DNA of 64,000 nucleotides. Source: Rubripirellula lacrimiformis. Its GTDB lineage: Bacteria; Planctomycetota; Planctomycetia; Pirellulales; Pirellulaceae. The stretch is taken from positions 1,116,001-1,180,000 of the forward strand of contig NZ_CP036525.1 of NCBI RefSeq assembly GCF_007741535.1. The letters are read 5' to 3'. Numbering within the stretch: position 1 is the stretch's first letter; each line of letters begins with the position of its first letter. Positions 61,410 to 64,000 of the stretch are shown here, one piece after another. Below the pieces are notes generated by a model. That model saw only the letters and a list, made by a program, of their open reading frames with translations. It was not told the origin of the DNA and ran no database searches. The translations under genes were made by a program, and so were the position numbers.

Positions 61410-63056
61410 TTGAATTCTTGGACGCTTCGATACTGGCAGTCGTTTTCGTTTGTAGGTTTGGTTGTCGCGACGATCTTTTTTTGCGGGTCGGTGACACCGT
61501 CGCTATTGCCCCGGCCGTATTTTGTGCAAGGAATTCTGTCTGGGTTTTCGTTGGCGATCGGCTACGGCGTTGGCGTCGCGTTGGTGTGGTTGTGGATGTT
61601 TCTGGAATTGCCCAAGCCAAGCGAAAAGCTGGAACTTCGGTCCAAACAATTCACGGTGGTCTGCGTTGCGTTGGTGTTTGTGGCCTCGGTGTGGCGGGCG
61701 ACGTTCTGGCAGAACTCCATTCGTCAACGGATGGAGATGCCACCGCTTGAAACGGCTGACCCGTACCGTTTCTTTCTGATTTCGATCGTCGTGGCGTGTT
61801 TGATGGTCGCTGTGCTGCGGGCACTGCTGCGTGGCTGCGCCAGGTTAACGGTGCGTCTAGAAAGATACGTTCCGCCCCGCATTGCAGCCATGGTCAGCAT
61901 GGTCGTGATTTCGACGTTGACGATCTTGGTTGCCAACGGCGTCGTCGCTCGCGGCTTGCTGGCGCTAGCCGATCAGACGTTTTCGAACGCCGATGAATTG
62001 ATCGACGAGGGAATTGCCCAACCGTCCGAACCGCTGGCGTGTGGCAGTGTCGAATCGAATGTGCCGTGGGATTCCATCGGTCGGCAGGGAAAGAACTTTA
62101 TCGCAGGCGGCCCCACGAAGCAGTCGATCAGCGAGTTCACCGGCGACGATGCGAAGACACCGCTGCGGGTTTATGTTGGTGTCCGGTCGGCCGAAGACGA
62201 AGAACAGCGAGCCGCATTGGCCGTCCAAGAATTGAAACGGGTTGGCGGATTTGATCGTAAAATCCTAGTGGTTGCGACGCCTACCGGGACCGGATGGTTG
62301 GATCAGGGAGCGGTGGACACGTTGGAATACATGCACGATGGCGACACCGCGATCGTCAGCACGCAGTATTCGTATCTTCCTAGCTGGATCACGATCTTGG
62401 TCGATCCGTCGTGTTCCAGGCGGTCGGCAACGGCTCTGTTCGACCAAGTCTATGCTCACTGGACAACACTGCCCAAAGACGATCGCCCACAGTTGCATCT
62501 GTTTGGTCTAAGTCTGGGATCGTTCGGTTGCGAAGACACCGCGAACTTGTTGAAGACGTTTCAGGATCCGATTCAAGGGTCGGTGAAAAGCGGTCCGCCA
62601 TTTCCAAGCACTCGCTGGGCATCGATCGTGTCGGAGCGAAACCCCGGTTCAAGCGTTTGGTTGCCGACGTTTCGCGATGGTTCGATGATCCGATTCACGT
62701 CGCAACAGAATCGTCTGGAAAGCGGCAAAGCATGGGGGCCGATTCGGGACGTTTACATTCAACATGCCAGTGATCCGATGGTTTGGTTTTCACCATCGTT
62801 GGCTTGGCATCGCCCTGCGTGGCTGAACGATCCACGCGGTCCCGACGTGTCACCCCAACTGCGTTGGTATCCGATCGTGACGTTCCTGCAGATCGCGTTC
62901 GACCTGCCGATGGCGACTAGCGTTCCGATTGGCTACGGCCACAACTACGCACCGGCGAACTACATCGACGCCTGGATGGCCGTGACTGACCCGCCAAGCT
63001 GGGAACCCGACGACGTGACCCGGTTGAAGAACCAGTTTGCTCCGTCGGCACCCTGA
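61410..63056 (+). CDS. Multi-pass membrane alpha/beta-hydrolase (Abhydrolase_9/DUF-type)
   Basis: A 548-aa protein from TTG 61410 (MNSWTLRYWQSF) with AAAGGTG upstream; TTG 61395 is an alternative. The N-terminal 200 residues contain about five membrane helices (FVGLVVATIFFCGSVTPSLLPRPYFVQGILSG is the family start). The C-terminal half is a hydrolase with the nucleophile elbow GLSLG (LFGLSLGSFGCEDT near residue 365), STQYSYLPSWITILVD before it and VPIGYGHNY late. This matches the membrane alpha/beta-hydrolase family known mainly from actinobacteria. Substrate unknown; lipid esters are plausible. Confidence 0.85.
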   Translation: MNSWTLRYWQSFSFVGLVVATIFFCGSVTPSLLPRPYFVQGILSGFSLAIGYGVGVALVWLWMFLELPKPSEKLELRSKQFTVVCVALVFVASVWRATFWQNSIRQRMEMPPLETADPYRFFLISIVVACLMVAVLRALLRGCARLTVRLERYVPPRIAAMVSMVVISTLTILVANGVVARGLLALADQTFSNADELIDEGIAQPSEPLACGSVESNVPWDSIGRQGKNFIAGGPTKQSISEFTGDDAKTPLRVYVGVRSAEDEEQRAALAVQELKRVGGFDRKILVVATPTGTGWLDQGAVDTLEYMHDGDTAIVSTQYSYLPSWITILVDPSCSRRSATALFDQVYAHWTTLPKDDRPQLHLFGLSLGSFGCEDTANLLKTFQDPIQGSVKSGPPFPSTRWASIVSERNPGSSVWLPTFRDGSMIRFTSQQNRLESGKAWGPIRDVYIQHASDPMVWFSPSLAWHRPAWLNDPRGPDVSPQLRWYPIVTFLQIAFDLPMATSVPIGYGHNYAPANYIDAWMAVTDPPSWEPDDVTRLKNQFAPSAP

Positions 63057-63104
63057 AGGACGCCGCCAACGGTTTGTCGATTGAGTCGAACTTTCCACGG
63101 CCAT

Positions 63105-63177
63105 GGTGAGCCGCTGGCGGTGCGGTCACGGGCACGGGCACGGGGATTCCCGGCCGCTTACGCGATCGCGGCTCACC
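63105..63177. repeat. R3 palindromic intergenic element, copy 2
   Basis: GGTGAGCCGC at the left end pairs with GCGGCTCACC at the right; the interior contains GGGCACGGGCACGGGGATT and CCCGGCCGCT, as in copy 1 at 34379-34457. It sits between convergent genes (the hydrolase and purB). Confidence 0.78.
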
Positions 63178-63180
63178 TAA

Positions 63181-63210
63181 GCGACAAACTCTTGACGAGT
63201 CCCGCGACGG
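63181..63210 (-). repeat. R2 dispersed motif, copy 5 (degenerate, inverted)
   Basis: GCGACAAACTCTTGACGAGTCCCGCGACGG matches the inverted R2 with several substitutions. It begins three bases after R3 copy 2; R2 and R3 elements are therefore adjacent here. Confidence 0.5.
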
Positions 63211-63235
63211 AAAATCACGCCGGTGCATCCGGGCG

Positions 63236-64000
63236 CTACAGGATCGAACCGGCTCGATAGGCAGCAGCGTCGGGATGCTGATTGACGATCGCTTCGACCT
63301 TTTGGATGACCTTGGCGACTTGTGACGTGGCGTTGCCGACAAATTCGCTGGGGGCACCGATGGCGGCTCGCAAAGTCGCCTCGTCCATCGGGATCCGATC
63401 ATCGGCGGCCAGTCGTTCGATCAGATCGTTGTCGTCCCCGCCTTGTTCTCGCATCGCAAGTGCTGCGGCGACGGCGTGTTCCTTGATCGCCTCGTGTGCG
63501 GTTTCGCGTCCCACACCGGCTTTGACGGCTGCCACTAGGATCTTGGTGGTCGCAAGGAACGGAAGGAATCGATTCATTTCGCGGGCGATGACCGCGGGGT
63601 AGGCGCCGAAGTCGACCAGCACCGTCAGGAATGTTTCCATTTGTCCGTCGATGGCCAAGAAAGCGTCTGGGATCGCGATCCGGCGAACCACACTGCAGCT
63701 GACATCGCCTTCGTTCCACTGGTCGCCCAGCAGGCCACCGACCATCGATAGATAGCCTCGCAGGATGACGCTGAAACCGTCGATTCGCTCGGCCGATCGG
63801 GCGTTCATCTTGTGTGGCATCGCGGACGAACCGACTTGGCCAGGTTTGAATCCTTCGGTGGCCAGTTCGGCGCCCGCCATCAGCCGCAGGGTGCGTGCAA
63901 AGTTGGCGGGGGCAGAGGAAAGCTGTACCAGTGCGGAAACGACGTCAAAGTCCAACGATCGGGGGTAAACCTGCCCGACGGATTCAAAGCATCCCGAAAA
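63236..64000 (-). CDS. purB: Adenylosuccinate lyase, C-terminal part
   Basis: The gene enters from the right edge: reading inward, the frame is open to base 64000 and starts in the window with FESVGQVYPRSLDFDVVSAL. The signature loop of the fumarase/aspartase superfamily is visible as GSSAMPHKMNARSAE, whose serine acts as the catalytic base; GDVSCSVVRRIAIP follows. The last about 100 residues form the helical C-terminal domain (QKVEAIVNQHPDAAAYRAGSIL). About 255 of roughly 480 residues are present. It catalyses two steps of purine synthesis. Confidence 0.93.
   Translation of the reverse strand, partial: FSGCFESVGQVYPRSLDFDVVSALVQLSSAPANFARTLRLMAGAELATEGFKPGQVGSSAMPHKMNARSAERIDGFSVILRGYLSMVGGLLGDQWNEGDVSCSVVRRIAIPDAFLAIDGQMETFLTVLVDFGAYPAVIAREMNRFLPFLATTKILVAAVKAGVGRETAHEAIKEHAVAAALAMREQGGDDNDLIERLAADDRIPMDEATLRAAIGAPSEFVGNATSQVAKVIQKVEAIVNQHPDAAAYRAGSIL

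Overview
The window looks like chromosomal DNA of a planctomycete of the Pirellulaceae (Rhodopirellula-like). The evidence is a cluster of family habits rather than one marker: secreted proteins with planctomycete-type cytochrome-like domains (start of the window, and 57831-58901), a transmembrane Ser/Thr kinase beside a divergent sigma-like protein, a fused ResB-CcsA cytochrome c synthase, Ser/Gly/Pro-rich secreted proteins, many GTG and TTG starts, high GC, and long intergenic spacers full of short palindromic repeats. The species cannot be named from sequence alone.

Layout. 1-2271 (minus): an ECF sigma factor, a membrane anti-sigma-like protein, a coiled-coil secreted protein and the start of a large secreted cytochrome-like protein. 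2511-4842: a ROK sugar kinase facing an OprB-like porin. 5244-10869 (plus): a YiaW/YiaV-like membrane set with an extra 66-aa membrane protein, followed by NTF2-fold, repeat-rich and HAD secreted proteins. 10968-15762 (minus): a translationally coupled ExbB/MotA-like channel plus two single-TM partners, only one of which has the expected membrane aspartate. 16327-23966 (plus): small secreted protein, excisionase-type helix-turn-helix protein with a huge acidic region, lipoprotein, CcsBA. 24285-27731: membrane protein, BASS-type transporter and an RlmK-like methyltransferase. 27815-28760: tandem array of a 78-bp palindromic element. 28941-32851: rpmE, prfA, prmC, purD. 33399-42378: amicyanin-like cupredoxin, J-domain protein, then an oxidase assembly cluster (dihaem lipoprotein, small membrane protein, ctaA, ctaB, ABC exporter, SCO, DUF420) without oxidase subunits. 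42771-48189: secreted and stress-type proteins including an HtrA-like protease. 48459-52320: ffh, rpsP, trmD, rplS, yraN; rimM is missing from its usual place. 52317-64000: queC, YhaM-like nuclease, Ser/Thr kinase, sigma-like protein, cytochrome/DUF2231 protein, ppk1, alpha/beta-hydrolase, purB (partial).

Non-coding DNA is the most unusual part. I see four dispersed families: (R1) a 78-bp element with 16-bp terminal arms and three possible inner hairpins, as an approximately 122-bp-period array and as one solitary copy; (R2) an approximately 27-bp motif in four intergenic loci, in both orientations; (R3) an approximately 75-bp palindromic element between two convergent gene pairs; (R4) hexamer arrays of GAACTC/GAGTTC with inverted ends. 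There is also a 143-bp nested palindrome at 42451-42593. No tRNA, rRNA, CRISPR array, transposase or prophage gene was recognised.
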